Assembly: GCA_964545545.1 (NCBI GenBank)
Contig: CAZJGK010000015.1
Coordinates: 1-46,339 of the forward strand
Direction of reading: 5' to 3'
Length of the DNA: 46,339 bases
Source of the DNA: JAHJTW01 sp964545545
Lineage (GTDB): Bacteria; Krumholzibacteriota; Krumholzibacteriia; LZORAL124-64-63
Of this stretch, positions 27,094 through 35,326 are shown one piece after another. Numbering within the stretch: position 1 is the stretch's first letter; the number at the start of each line of letters is the position of its first letter. Below the pieces are notes generated by a model that saw only the letters and a program-made list of their open reading frames with translations, did no database searches and was not told the DNA's origin. The position numbers were made by a program, and so were the translations under genes.

Positions 27094-27186
27094 AGTCCTT
27101 TTTTGGGGATCATTGCCGGTACCTCGGTCAGGGCCAGTGCGACGCCCACAATCACCTTGCTATACCCAGGTCGGAATGCCTGTCGA

Positions 27187-28134
27187 TCAATGTGTCTCCC
27201 GGCCCCTCTTCATGGTCGTCTTGCCCATCGGCAAACTCCCTTCTCCGTTCCACCTGATTTCCCCCGCGGGGAACTCCAGCGGACGGTCCTCGCCCTGGAC
27301 ATCCACCAAACAGGATTCGCGCAACAGGTCCAGCTTGCGCACCAGGCCCGGGCCGGAGGGCGTCATCACCCGCGTGCCCACCCGGGGCAGGTTGCGGCGC
27401 AGTTCCTGATAGAGCAGATGTTCGTAGCTCAGGCAGCAGCGCAGGCGGCCGCAGGGGCCCGAGAGCTTGCCCGGGTTCAGAGGCAGTTGCTGAACCTTGG
27501 CCATCTTGAGGGTCACCGGCACGAACTGGTGCAAGAAGCCGGAACAGCAGAATTCGCGGCCGCAGATGCCCATGCCGCCCTTGAAGCGGGCCTCGTCGCG
27601 AACGCCGATCTGCCGCAACTCGATCCGGGCGCGGAAGACCCCGGCCAGATCGCGCACCAGCTCGCGAAAATCCACGCGTTTCTCGGCCGTGAAAAAAAAG
27701 GTGATCTTCTTGTGGTCGAACTGCCGCTCCACCGACACCAGATCCATTTTCAGCTTGCGGGCCTGGATCTTCTCGCGGCAGATGTCGTAGAACTCCCACT
27801 CGTCGCCGCGATTCTCGTGCAGGCGTTTCAAGTCATCGTCCGTAGCCACCGTAAGCACACCCTGATCCTGGGCGGAAGCCCACCACTCCAGGGTGCCAGG
27901 CCCGATGTACACGACCCGGCCCATGTCCTGGCCGCGATCGGCATCCACCAGGCAGTACTGGCCGGTCTTGACCGGCACCTGGCGCCGGTTGTGATAATAA
28001 CCCTTGCGGTGCCCCTTGAACTGGACCATCACCAGGTCCATACCTTCGGGCAGACTGGTCGGAGCTTCCCGGTGCGGCCTGCTGTGGGGCGCGGACTTAG
28101 GTGTTCTGGGATTCGACCCGGTCCTTCTCGGCAT
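27187..28134 (-). CDS. ricT: PSP1-domain protein RicT (YaaT)
   Basis: 315 residues. The PSP1 domain covers about residues 35-270. In Bacillus subtilis RicT forms, with RicA and RicF, an iron-sulfur complex that guides RNase Y; in Gram-negative-type cells its role is not known. Cysteines at about 191, 196, 197, 228, 233 and 234 (GICGREFCCSGF and GPCGRLRCCLSYE) are the conserved cluster. A basic, disordered N-terminal 30 residues (RRTGSNPRTPKSAPHSRP) is an addition to the usual start. The gene overlaps holB by 38 bases, a pairing found in many bacteria. Confidence 0.88.
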   Translation of the reverse strand: MPRRTGSNPRTPKSAPHSRPHREAPTSLPEGMDLVMVQFKGHRKGYYHNRRQVPVKTGQYCLVDADRGQDMGRVVYIGPGTLEWWASAQDQGVLTVATDDDLKRLHENRGDEWEFYDICREKIQARKLKMDLVSVERQFDHKKITFFFTAEKRVDFRELVRDLAGVFRARIELRQIGVRDEARFKGGMGICGREFCCSGFLHQFVPVTLKMAKVQQLPLNPGKLSGPCGRLRCCLSYEHLLYQELRRNLPRVGTRVMTPSGPGLVRKLDLLRESCLVDVQGEDRPLEFPAGEIRWNGEGSLPMGKTTMKRGRETH

Positions 28135-29320
28135 GATCGATCAATCCTTCACCCAGCACCGCCAACAAAAGGCCGATGTTGAGGTTGTGGTCAATATCGC
28201 CGCGGCTGGATTCGATGAACTCCATGTCCCGCAGCACCGAATCGGTATCCCGCACGGCGGCGGCATGATCGATGAACTCCCGGGCCTCGGGCACCCGCGG
28301 ACACCATGCGTCCTGCAGTTCGCGGCACTTCATGATTTCACTGTAAAGCAGAACCAGCCATTCGCAAAGTTGAATGGCCAGGTCGCGCCGGATTCCCGCA
28401 GCCCCGGCATCACTGCTCTTTTTGCCCGCGCCGGCCTTCTTACCGTAGGCTTTCCACACGGCGGCCTCCTCCGCGGTCAGGATATGCGGCGGCACACCGC
28501 GATGCATCTCATCCGCCAAAATGGCCGCCTGGCCCCGCCGGCCTGCCAGGATCCATTGGGCCCAGGCGATGCCGACGGTGCGCACCACCGGGGAAATATC
28601 CTGCAGCATGGCCACCGCCCGGCGGGCGTTGCCCGCGGCCACCACCGCCGCAGAGGCCGCCGCTTCATGGTCCACCCCCTGCAGATCACAGAGCAGTTCA
28701 GCCAGCTCGTCCTGCGGCCAGGGCTGGACACGGATTTCCTGGCAGCGGGACAGGATCGTGGGCAGCATCCCCTCGGTTCCCGTGGCCAGCAGCATGATCA
28801 CCGCATTCTCGGGCGGCTCTTCCAGGGTCTTGAGAAAGGCGTTGGCCGCCGCGGTGTTCAGCCGCTGGCTGTCGGCCACGATAACCACCCGCTGGGAAGC
28901 CTGGAAAGCGTGCTGCTGCAGAAAACGGATCAGGTAACGCACCGTCATGGGCCCCGGATGATCACTGTCCCCGATACCAACGTTGGCGGTCGAAGCAAAG
29001 GGCGGCCGGTAGAACGGATCGCGTTGCTTGGTGTCCAACAGGTTCCGCACCTCGTCTTCGTCGAAGTTCGCGGGCGCCGGACCGAGCCACAGGATATCGG
29101 GATGCTGGAAGGTCAGAGCCTTGGCGCAGCTCTGGCAGGGCGCTGCGGGAGTGCACGTAGCGGGCGCTACGCAGGCCATCCGGCGCGCGAACTCCAGGGC
29201 CGTGGCCTCCTTGCCCGCACCCTCAGGGCCCGACAGCAACAAGGGCTGGCATAGACGGCCGGACAGCCGGATTTTTTCCAGCCGCTGGAGAAGTTGTTCA
29301 CGATGGGGATAGAACTGCAT
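28097..29320 (-). CDS. holB: DNA polymerase III delta-prime subunit
   Basis: 407 residues from the ATG at 29320; a longer frame adds 13 residues with weaker support. Delta-prime is part of the clamp loader that places the sliding clamp on DNA. The sequence has a Walker-A-like GPEGAGKE (31-38), a zinc module with Cys50, Cys56, Cys62 and Cys65, the segment NAFLKTLEEPPENAV and ILSRCQEI (the SRC motif). The C-terminal part is divergent, as is usual for this subunit. Followed by an overlapping ricT. Confidence 0.9.
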   Translation of the reverse strand: MQFYPHREQLLQRLEKIRLSGRLCQPLLLSGPEGAGKEATALEFARRMACVAPATCTPAAPCQSCAKALTFQHPDILWLGPAPANFDEDEVRNLLDTKQRDPFYRPPFASTANVGIGDSDHPGPMTVRYLIRFLQQHAFQASQRVVIVADSQRLNTAAANAFLKTLEEPPENAVIMLLATGTEGMLPTILSRCQEIRVQPWPQDELAELLCDLQGVDHEAAASAAVVAAGNARRAVAMLQDISPVVRTVGIAWAQWILAGRRGQAAILADEMHRGVPPHILTAEEAAVWKAYGKKAGAGKKSSDAGAAGIRRDLAIQLCEWLVLLYSEIMKCRELQDAWCPRVPEAREFIDHAAAVRDTDSVLRDMEFIESSRGDIDHNLNIGLLLAVLGEGLIDHAEKDRVESQNT

Positions 29321-29425
29321 ACCCGCGCACCTGCCCGCGTTCCGGTTCACATCAGTCAAACCACTACCGGATCACAGGAAACCATGCGCCGTCGCAAACA
29401 CAAAGACCGAATCGTCGGCAGAGAA

Positions 29426-30643
29426 TCAGCGGGGCCGCAGCCAGTCTCCGGGATCCAGAGCGGTGCGCCCCTTGCGGATTTCGAAGTACAACTGGGGTTT
29501 CTCGTCGGCCGACGGACGGCCGACCTCGGCGATGACCTGTCCCTGCGCAACCTTGGCGTCGACGGCAACAAAAACGCGATCCAGATAGGCGTACAGGGTG
29601 TAGTAACCCTGGCCGTGGTCAAGGATAACGCATTGCCCGAAGCCGGGCAACTGGTCCTCGAACTGCACCACGCCCGCGGCCACCGCCGCCACGGCGGAGC
29701 CCTCGCCGGCGGCGATGTTGATCCCGTTGTTCAGGGTCACCGTCTTGAATTTGGGATGGACCGAGGGACCGAACCCCCGCAGCAACTTGCCCCGCACCGG
29801 CCACTCCAGCTTGCCGGCCAGGTCGCTCAGGGAGCCCTTTTCCGCGGCAAATTCCTGTGCACGCGCCTTGCGTTGCTCCTCCAGGTCGGCCAGGACATAG
29901 TTGAGTTTCTGCTCGTTCATGCTCAGTTCCAGCAGGTGGTCCTTCAGGCCCCGACGCTGGCTCTTGAGGTCCCGCAGGGCGGACTGCTGTTCGGCCAGCA
30001 GCATTTCCAGCCGATCGTTTTCCTGATCCATGTCCTGGCGCGAGCTCGCGATTTCCGCCAGGGCCACCTCCTGTTGCTTCTTGTCGGCGAGAATGGTTCG
30101 CGCCTGACGTCGGGATTCCGTGACCAATCCGGCCTCCAGCCTGGCCAGCATGCGCTGGACTTTAAGCCGCGTCACCAGATCCGAGAAGCTGCCCGCCGTT
30201 AAAATGCCCTCCAATTCGCCCCTGTCTCCACGCATATACATGATCCGCAGGCTCGCGGCCAGTGTCTCGCGGCGCCCGTAAAAAGCCTGGCTACTGGTCT
30301 TCAGCTCCTGCTGCAACAGTTGGGAACGAGCCGTCAAGGCGCGTTCACGTTCCTCCATCTGGACCAGCAGGCTGCGGGAAAGTTCGATGTCCTTCTGGAT
30401 CTTTTCCAGGCCCCGCTTCACCTCGGATTCCTTGTGGTCCAGCTGGGCGATCTTGCTGTGGCTGACGGCGATCTCGTCCTGCAACTGCTTCAACTTGGTC
30501 GTGTTCTGCGCGATGGCCTTGGCGACGGGATCCTTTTCAGCAAGCACCCGGCCACTGGCCGTCAGCGTCAGTAACATGATCAACCCCACGCCCCAAAGCC
30601 GCCGGCTGCCGTTCATCCTGGTGCCGCGTCCTTTGACCATCAC
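29426..30643 (-). CDS. envC: EnvC-like murein hydrolase activator (degenerate M23)
   Basis: 405 residues. After a signal peptide (core around GVGLIMLLTLTASG) comes a long coiled coil (about 40-270, for example RGLEKIQKDIELSRSLL) and a C-terminal LytM/M23 domain (about 279-405). The zinc-binding residues of active M23 enzymes are missing: the HxGxD site reads NNGIN (305-309), and the HxHFE site reads QLYFEI (384-389); the YGHL site reads YAYL. This matches EnvC of Escherichia coli, which activates amidases at the septum under FtsEX control. The gene directly follows ftsX (GTG start at 30643 overlapping the ftsX stop; a start at 30616 is possible). The amidase partner is not in the window. Confidence 0.85.
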   Translation of the reverse strand: MMVKGRGTRMNGSRRLWGVGLIMLLTLTASGRVLAEKDPVAKAIAQNTTKLKQLQDEIAVSHSKIAQLDHKESEVKRGLEKIQKDIELSRSLLVQMEERERALTARSQLLQQELKTSSQAFYGRRETLAASLRIMYMRGDRGELEGILTAGSFSDLVTRLKVQRMLARLEAGLVTESRRQARTILADKKQQEVALAEIASSRQDMDQENDRLEMLLAEQQSALRDLKSQRRGLKDHLLELSMNEQKLNYVLADLEEQRKARAQEFAAEKGSLSDLAGKLEWPVRGKLLRGFGPSVHPKFKTVTLNNGINIAAGEGSAVAAVAAGVVQFEDQLPGFGQCVILDHGQGYYTLYAYLDRVFVAVDAKVAQGQVIAEVGRPSADEKPQLYFEIRKGRTALDPGDWLRPR

Positions 30644-31524
30644 CCGTCACCCTGCAGACCCAGGTATTTGCCCATGGCCGCCCAACTGCCGATCAGTCCC
30701 AGCACCACGCACAACGAAACGAATCCCACCATCTGGGCCGTGGAGAAAACCACCAGGCCCGCCAGTTCATCCTTCATGACATGCATGACCGCGGCCAGCA
30801 TGCCCATGGCCAGCACGCCGCCCAGCAGGCCCTGGAGCATGCCCTCACAAATGAACGGAGTACGGATGAACGCATTGGTCGCGCCCACCAGTTTCTGGAC
30901 CCCGATCAAGCTGGCGCTCGAGGCAATGGTCAATTTGACCGTGTTGGAGATCACGAAGATGGCGGCCAGGAAAATCACCACGCTCACGACCAGACTCGCG
31001 ATCTCAAAACGCGAGGTCCACCGCTCCAGTACGTCGATCCATTCCTGGTTGAACAGGATGTCGCTGACCTCATCCCAGCCTGCGATCTCGTCGCGGATGC
31101 CGCGCACCGCCGTCAGGGAACGCGCCCCCGGGGTCAGGCTCAGGCGGTAGGATGCAGGCAGGGGATTGCTGTCCAGCAGGGTCAGCAGGTCGGCGTCATC
31201 GCCCAAGGTGGCCTTGAATTCCTGGAGGGCCGCCTCGGCCGAGATCCACTGCACGTCGGCCACGCCGGGAATATTCATCAGTCGCGGCTGCAGATCGGCC
31301 AACCGGCTCTGGTCCAGATCGTCCCGCAAAAAGACGCGCATATCGATGCCCTGGCGCGCCGTGTCCAGCAGGTTCCCCAGGTTGAGGGTCGTCAGGGTCA
31401 AAACGGCCAGGACCATCAGGGCCGAGGCCATGATCAGGATGGTCACGCCGGTGGTCAGCTTGCGCCGGCGAAAGCCCGCGAAAGACTCGCGTGTCAGGTA
31501 ACTCACCTGGGAGCCGCTAAGCAT
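30640..31524 (-). CDS. ftsX: Cell-division transmembrane protein FtsX
   Basis: 294 residues, near the usual length. Four membrane helices at about 22-48, 170-198, 228-250 and 264-290, with a periplasmic loop between the first and second that in relatives contacts EnvC or other wall-hydrolase activators. WISAEAALQEFKATLGDDADLL is the usual FtsX loop motif. GGAGGTGAT seven bases upstream is an almost perfect ribosome binding site. It overlaps ftsE by eight bases and envC by four, so the three products are made together. Confidence 0.94.
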   Translation of the reverse strand: MLSGSQVSYLTRESFAGFRRRKLTTGVTILIMASALMVLAVLTLTTLNLGNLLDTARQGIDMRVFLRDDLDQSRLADLQPRLMNIPGVADVQWISAEAALQEFKATLGDDADLLTLLDSNPLPASYRLSLTPGARSLTAVRGIRDEIAGWDEVSDILFNQEWIDVLERWTSRFEIASLVVSVVIFLAAIFVISNTVKLTIASSASLIGVQKLVGATNAFIRTPFICEGMLQGLLGGVLAMGMLAAVMHVMKDELAGLVVFSTAQMVGFVSLCVVLGLIGSWAAMGKYLGLQGDG

Positions 31525-32362
31525 GGGACATCACCTCCGCAGGATTGGAAATGCCGCCGACCGGTTCGGCCTGGTACATCTTGTCCGCCAGGCTTGCCGA
31601 ACGGTCCACCGCGCTGCCGCGCGTCTTGTCCGAAACGATGTTGCCATGGTCCAGAACGATGACCCGGCGGCCGAAGGTCTTGACGATCTCGTGGTCATGG
31701 GTGCTGAATATCACGCAGGTGCCGGCGTCATTGAACCGGAACAGGAGGTCGATGATTTCCTGGGCGGTGACCGGATCCAGGTTTCCGGTGGGCTCGTCTG
31801 CCAGCAGGATCTTGGGACTGTTTACCATGGCCCTGGCGATGGCCACCCGTTGCTGCTCGCCCCCGCTGAGCTGTTTGGGCAGGCGGTGCCGCTTGTCCCA
31901 CAATCCGACCTGATTCAGGACACGGGTGACGTTCTCGGCGATCCGACGCCGGGACACCCCGATGACGAGCTGGGCAAAGGCCACGTTGTCCTGGATGCTG
32001 CGGTCCTGGAGCAGCCGGAAATCCTGGAACACGAAGCCGATTTCACGCCTCAGCAACGGGATGCGCTTGCGGTTCATGGAACTGGACAACATGCCGCGCA
32101 CCCGCACCTGCCCCCGCGTGGGAAACGCATCCATGGCCACCAAGCGTAGAATACTGCTCTTGCCGGCCCCGCTGGTTCCTGTCAGACACAGGAATTCCCC
32201 GTTGGTGACGCTCAGCGAAATATCCTGCAGGGCAACCTGGCCCGGGTAGGTCAGATTCACATGGTGCAGGCTGATGATGGTCCGGTCCTCGAGCGGACCC
32301 TTGTCCAGGTCGCGCGTTTGATAAGACTGGTGGCCGGAACCGGAGGATGATCGTTCAGGCAA
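31517..32362 (-). CDS. ftsE: Cell-division ATP-binding protein FtsE
   Basis: 281 residues. An ABC ATPase that, bound to FtsX at the inner membrane, powers activation of septal wall hydrolysis. Walker A GTSGAGKS (62-69), Q-loop FVFQDFRLL, signature LSGGEQQRV (165-173), Walker B ILLADEPTGNLD (185-196) and the H-loop ATHDHE-like FSTHDHEIV are all present. The start is TTG at 32362 with GGGAG upstream. The first 25 residues (Ser/Gly/Arg-rich) precede the usual start of the domain and are unusual, as is a C-terminal tail of about 40 residues past the ABC core. Confidence 0.94.
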   Translation of the reverse strand: MPERSSSGSGHQSYQTRDLDKGPLEDRTIISLHHVNLTYPGQVALQDISLSVTNGEFLCLTGTSGAGKSSILRLVAMDAFPTRGQVRVRGMLSSSMNRKRIPLLRREIGFVFQDFRLLQDRSIQDNVAFAQLVIGVSRRRIAENVTRVLNQVGLWDKRHRLPKQLSGGEQQRVAIARAMVNSPKILLADEPTGNLDPVTAQEIIDLLFRFNDAGTCVIFSTHDHEIVKTFGRRVIVLDHGNIVSDKTRGSAVDRSASLADKMYQAEPVGGISNPAEVMSHA

Positions 32363-32526
32363 AATCTTGCTCCCGGGATGAGCCCAAGGCCGGAGACGTA
32401 GACGCCCCGACCCAAATCATGTGCACCTTTCTTGCAGGTTCCATGCCGTATCAGGGGGAGATCCGGGCGTCGGATCCTATTCTCCCATACGGCCCAAAAC
32501 CCCGCCAAACGCCCCAGGAGGATCCT

Positions 32527-33756
32527 ATGGGCCGCTTGAGCCTGTGCATGATCGTTCGCGACGAACAGGAAATGCTGCCTGATTTCCTGGCAAGTGTGGC
32601 AGGAATCTGGGATGAGCTGATCGTGGTGGACACCGGCTCCCGGGACGACACCTGCAGGCTGCTGACCGGGGCCGGCGCCCACCTCCTGCACCACCAGTGG
32701 CAGGATGATTTCGCCGCGGCCCGCAACATCGGACTGGACACTGCGAGCGGTGACTGGATCCTGTTCCTGGATGCTGATGAGCGCTGCACCGTCCAGCTCG
32801 GCCTGCAAATCTGTGCCCTGCTGGAAGACGACCAAGCCGGGGCCGCCACCCTGGTCATGCGCAACAAGCGGCCGGACGGCACCCACCGCGACACCCATCT
32901 GCTGCGCCTGTTCCGCAACAGCCCCGATATCCGCTTCCGGCATCGCATCCATGAGGATCCGTCAACAGGCGTCCGCAACTATCTGTATCGCACCGGCCTG
33001 GAGCTGCGCCGCCTGACCGGCGTGGTCAACCATCTGGGCTACCTGAGGGACGTGGCATCAGCGCGCGGCAAACGGGACCGGGACACGAAACTGCTGCAGT
33101 GCATATTGAAAACGGATCCCGACGACATGTACTGCTGGTTCAAACTCATGGAGCAGGCCAGGTTCTGGAAGGACGAACAAACCTGGCGTCAGGCGGCCAG
33201 GGATTGCCTCCCCCGTTTCGAAAACGCCCTGGCCGGGAGCATGAGCGCCGAACCCTGGGCCGACGAATTCACGGCCCTGCTCGCCCAGGGGCTGCACGAT
33301 GAGCCTCGAGACGGCTTGCAGTGGTTCCTCGGGCTACCGGAAAAATTGCGGAAGGGTCCCGCGGTCCAGCTGCGCCGCGGATTGTGGCTGGAAGAGACCG
33401 GCCACCCGGGCGAAGCCGAACAGGCCTTTCTGGCCTGCCAAAACGGCGAAAGCCGAACCGGGACCGACACCATGTTCACCCTGCGTTCCGCCATGGGGCT
33501 GTGCCGCATCAAGGCAGCCGGCGGCAACTTGCCGGAGGCCTGGTCCCAGGCCGCGGAGGCCTGTCGAGCCTGCCCCACCGACCCTGAAGCGCTGCTGGCG
33601 GCGGTCGCCTTCGTCCCTTCGCACATGGCCCGGGTCGACTGGATCGCCACCCACCTGAGCGACCATCCCGAAGCCACTCCGGTGATGGCCCAAACACTCC
33701 AGGCCTGCGGCTTGACCGACCTGGCCTCGGCCTTGACCCAACTCACTCCCGGGTAG
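32527..33756 (+). CDS. Family 2 glycosyltransferase with C-terminal helical repeats
   Basis: 409 residues from the ATG at 32527, preceded by AGGAGG six bases upstream. The catalytic domain starts at once: LSLCMIVRDEQEMLPDFLAS, then DELIVVDTGSRDDT, DDFAAARNIGLDTASGDWILFLDADE with the DAD metal-binding motif. This is the pattern of SunS/WaaE-type GT2 enzymes, which add sugars to lipopolysaccharide or proteins; the acceptor is unknown. The C-terminal half (about 210-409) is helical, with TPR-like stretches such as AEQAFLACQNGE. No signal peptide or membrane helix is seen, so it is probably cytoplasmic. The only intact plus-strand gene in the window, convergent with the surA-like gene. Confidence 0.85.
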   Translation: MGRLSLCMIVRDEQEMLPDFLASVAGIWDELIVVDTGSRDDTCRLLTGAGAHLLHHQWQDDFAAARNIGLDTASGDWILFLDADERCTVQLGLQICALLEDDQAGAATLVMRNKRPDGTHRDTHLLRLFRNSPDIRFRHRIHEDPSTGVRNYLYRTGLELRRLTGVVNHLGYLRDVASARGKRDRDTKLLQCILKTDPDDMYCWFKLMEQARFWKDEQTWRQAARDCLPRFENALAGSMSAEPWADEFTALLAQGLHDEPRDGLQWFLGLPEKLRKGPAVQLRRGLWLEETGHPGEAEQAFLACQNGESRTGTDTMFTLRSAMGLCRIKAAGGNLPEAWSQAAEACRACPTDPEALLAAVAFVPSHMARVDWIATHLSDHPEATPVMAQTLQACGLTDLASALTQLTPG

Positions 33757-33762
33757 CCGGCA

Positions 33763-33899
33763 CCCTGATCCTCACCCTGCCGAAAATGGCGTCCTGAAAA
33801 CCCGGGAGCCATGGATGGCGGAAGGGCTTGAAGGTCGAGGAGCCCCGTGACACGAGGTCACGGGGCTCCGTCCATTTTCACGCAGGGTGAGGATCAGGG
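33763..33899. repeat. Long inverted repeat spanning the gap between convergent genes
   Basis: CCCTGATCCTCACCCTGC at 33763-33780 is repeated exactly in inverted form at 33882-33899. With a small bulge the match continues for seven more bases (AAAATGG near 33784-33790 and its complement near 33872-33878). The right arm covers the last codons and the stop of the surA-like gene, and the left arm lies just past the glycosyltransferase stop. The arms enclose a second, tighter hairpin at 33839-33869. Confidence 0.85.
33839..33869. terminator. Bidirectional terminator hairpin
   Basis: GGAGCCCCGTGAC (33839-33851) pairs perfectly with GTCACGGGGCTCC (33857-33869) around a five-base loop. It lies between two convergent genes. 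The T-tract is poor on both sides (TCCATTTTC on the plus side), so it is not a textbook intrinsic terminator, but its strength and place make a terminator role likely. Confidence 0.65.
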
Positions 33900-35264
33900 C
33901 TCCATGTCGATGAAGAATCGGTCCTTCAATCCCGCCACATATTCCGCCAGCGCCTTCTCGATTTTCTGGGATTCCACCTGCTGACGCAGGTTATCCTGCA
34001 ACTCGTCAAAGGTGTACATATGGCCGGGCACGCGGTCCAGAACCTTGAACACGTACCAGCCGGCGGGGGTCAGCAAGGGTTCGGTGACGTCGCCCTTTTG
34101 GGCATCCTTGAGGGCTTCCTGGAATTTCGAGGACAGATCCCCCAGGGCGAATGTCCCCAGCATTCCTCCGCTGCGGGCCGAGGCGGGATCCTCGCTGACT
34201 TCGGCAGCCACCATGGAGAAGGACTCTCCGTCCAGGACACGTTTTCGGGCCGCGACGCTGCGCAAACGGGCAGCCTCGACGTCTTCCTTGGATACGGTGA
34301 TAGGCAGGAAAATCTGGCTCAAGGTGCGGCGTCCATCCTTTTCAATGGCATCCAGACGCAACAAGTGGACCCCCCGTGAACTGACGACCGGTTCGCTGAT
34401 CTGCCCGACCTCCAGGGAGAAGGCCGCATTGTCCAGGGCCGGATCGAACAACTCGCCACGGGCCACGGTTCCGATGCGCCCGCCGCGATTCGCGGCAGGC
34501 CCCTGCGAAAATTCCTTGGCCACCGCAGCGAAATCGCGCCCGGATTTCAGCGCCGCCTGGATACGGGCCACCTGTCCCTGGACCTGCGTGCGGATCGCCA
34601 GGGACGGCTGGACCGTCACCAGGATGTCGGCAATGGTCAGACTGTCCGGATCAGTGGGCATCTCGGCCAGGTGTTCCTTGTAGTAGTCCCGCACCTCGTT
34701 CTCCAGCACCTCGATCTTGGGGCGGATGAACTTGCCCACCACCAACCGCATATACTGCTGGTCGCGCAGCTGGGACCGCATCCTTGCTTTGTAGTCGTCC
34801 AGGGTCATGCCGCTGCGCAGCAATTCGGACTTCAACTTGTCCATGGAACCGAAGTGGTCGACGAACTGCTGGATCTTCTGGTCGACGCTCTTGTCGATGG
34901 CATCGTCGTCGACCTTCATGTCCGCCTGCTTGGCGGCGGCGATGATCAGCTTGTTCTCGATCAGCCGCTGCAGCAATTCCTTGCGGACATCGGGAGAATC
35001 GGCCGGCACCTCCTCCCCCGCGTATTGCTTCTCCAGGCGGTAGAGTTCCATTTCCCGATCCAGATCACTCTGCAAAATGGGTTCCTCATCGACGATGGCC
35101 ACGATGCGGTCCACAAGTTGAAGATTGCCGTCGGATTTTGCCGCCGGAGGTTCCTGGGCTCGGACACCCGCGGACCACAACGGCACCAGCAGGAAAAGAA
35201 CGAAAACGGCGCAGGGCAAGCCACTTCCGCGGCCATGACACCCGGCCCGCAGGGGCATGTTCAT
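33894..35264 (-). CDS. surA: SurA-like periplasmic chaperone / peptidylprolyl isomerase
   Basis: 456 residues. A signal peptide (about 1-36) is followed by the SurA N-terminal helical domain (VDRIVAIVDEEPILQSDLDRE, a family hallmark, near 50-70) and two parvulin-type domains (about 210-305 and 315-410); the second contains LSQIFLPI and the C-terminal SGGMLGTF...GDL and GWYVFKVLDR motifs. SurA escorts unfolded outer-membrane proteins to the Bam complex. AGGAGA lies before the ATG. It follows the PpiC-like lipoprotein by 62 bases, and both are likely to assist folding of exported proteins. Which of the parvulin domains is active cannot be told here. Confidence 0.9.
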   Translation of the reverse strand: MNMPLRAGCHGRGSGLPCAVFVLFLLVPLWSAGVRAQEPPAAKSDGNLQLVDRIVAIVDEEPILQSDLDREMELYRLEKQYAGEEVPADSPDVRKELLQRLIENKLIIAAAKQADMKVDDDAIDKSVDQKIQQFVDHFGSMDKLKSELLRSGMTLDDYKARMRSQLRDQQYMRLVVGKFIRPKIEVLENEVRDYYKEHLAEMPTDPDSLTIADILVTVQPSLAIRTQVQGQVARIQAALKSGRDFAAVAKEFSQGPAANRGGRIGTVARGELFDPALDNAAFSLEVGQISEPVVSSRGVHLLRLDAIEKDGRRTLSQIFLPITVSKEDVEAARLRSVAARKRVLDGESFSMVAAEVSEDPASARSGGMLGTFALGDLSSKFQEALKDAQKGDVTEPLLTPAGWYVFKVLDRVPGHMYTFDELQDNLRQQVESQKIEKALAEYVAGLKDRFFIDMEP

Positions 35265-35326
35265 ATCAAAGTCTCCTGGTTGCCGATACGGCCGGCGGAC
35301 GATGCCGCCGGCCGAGGATCAGATAA

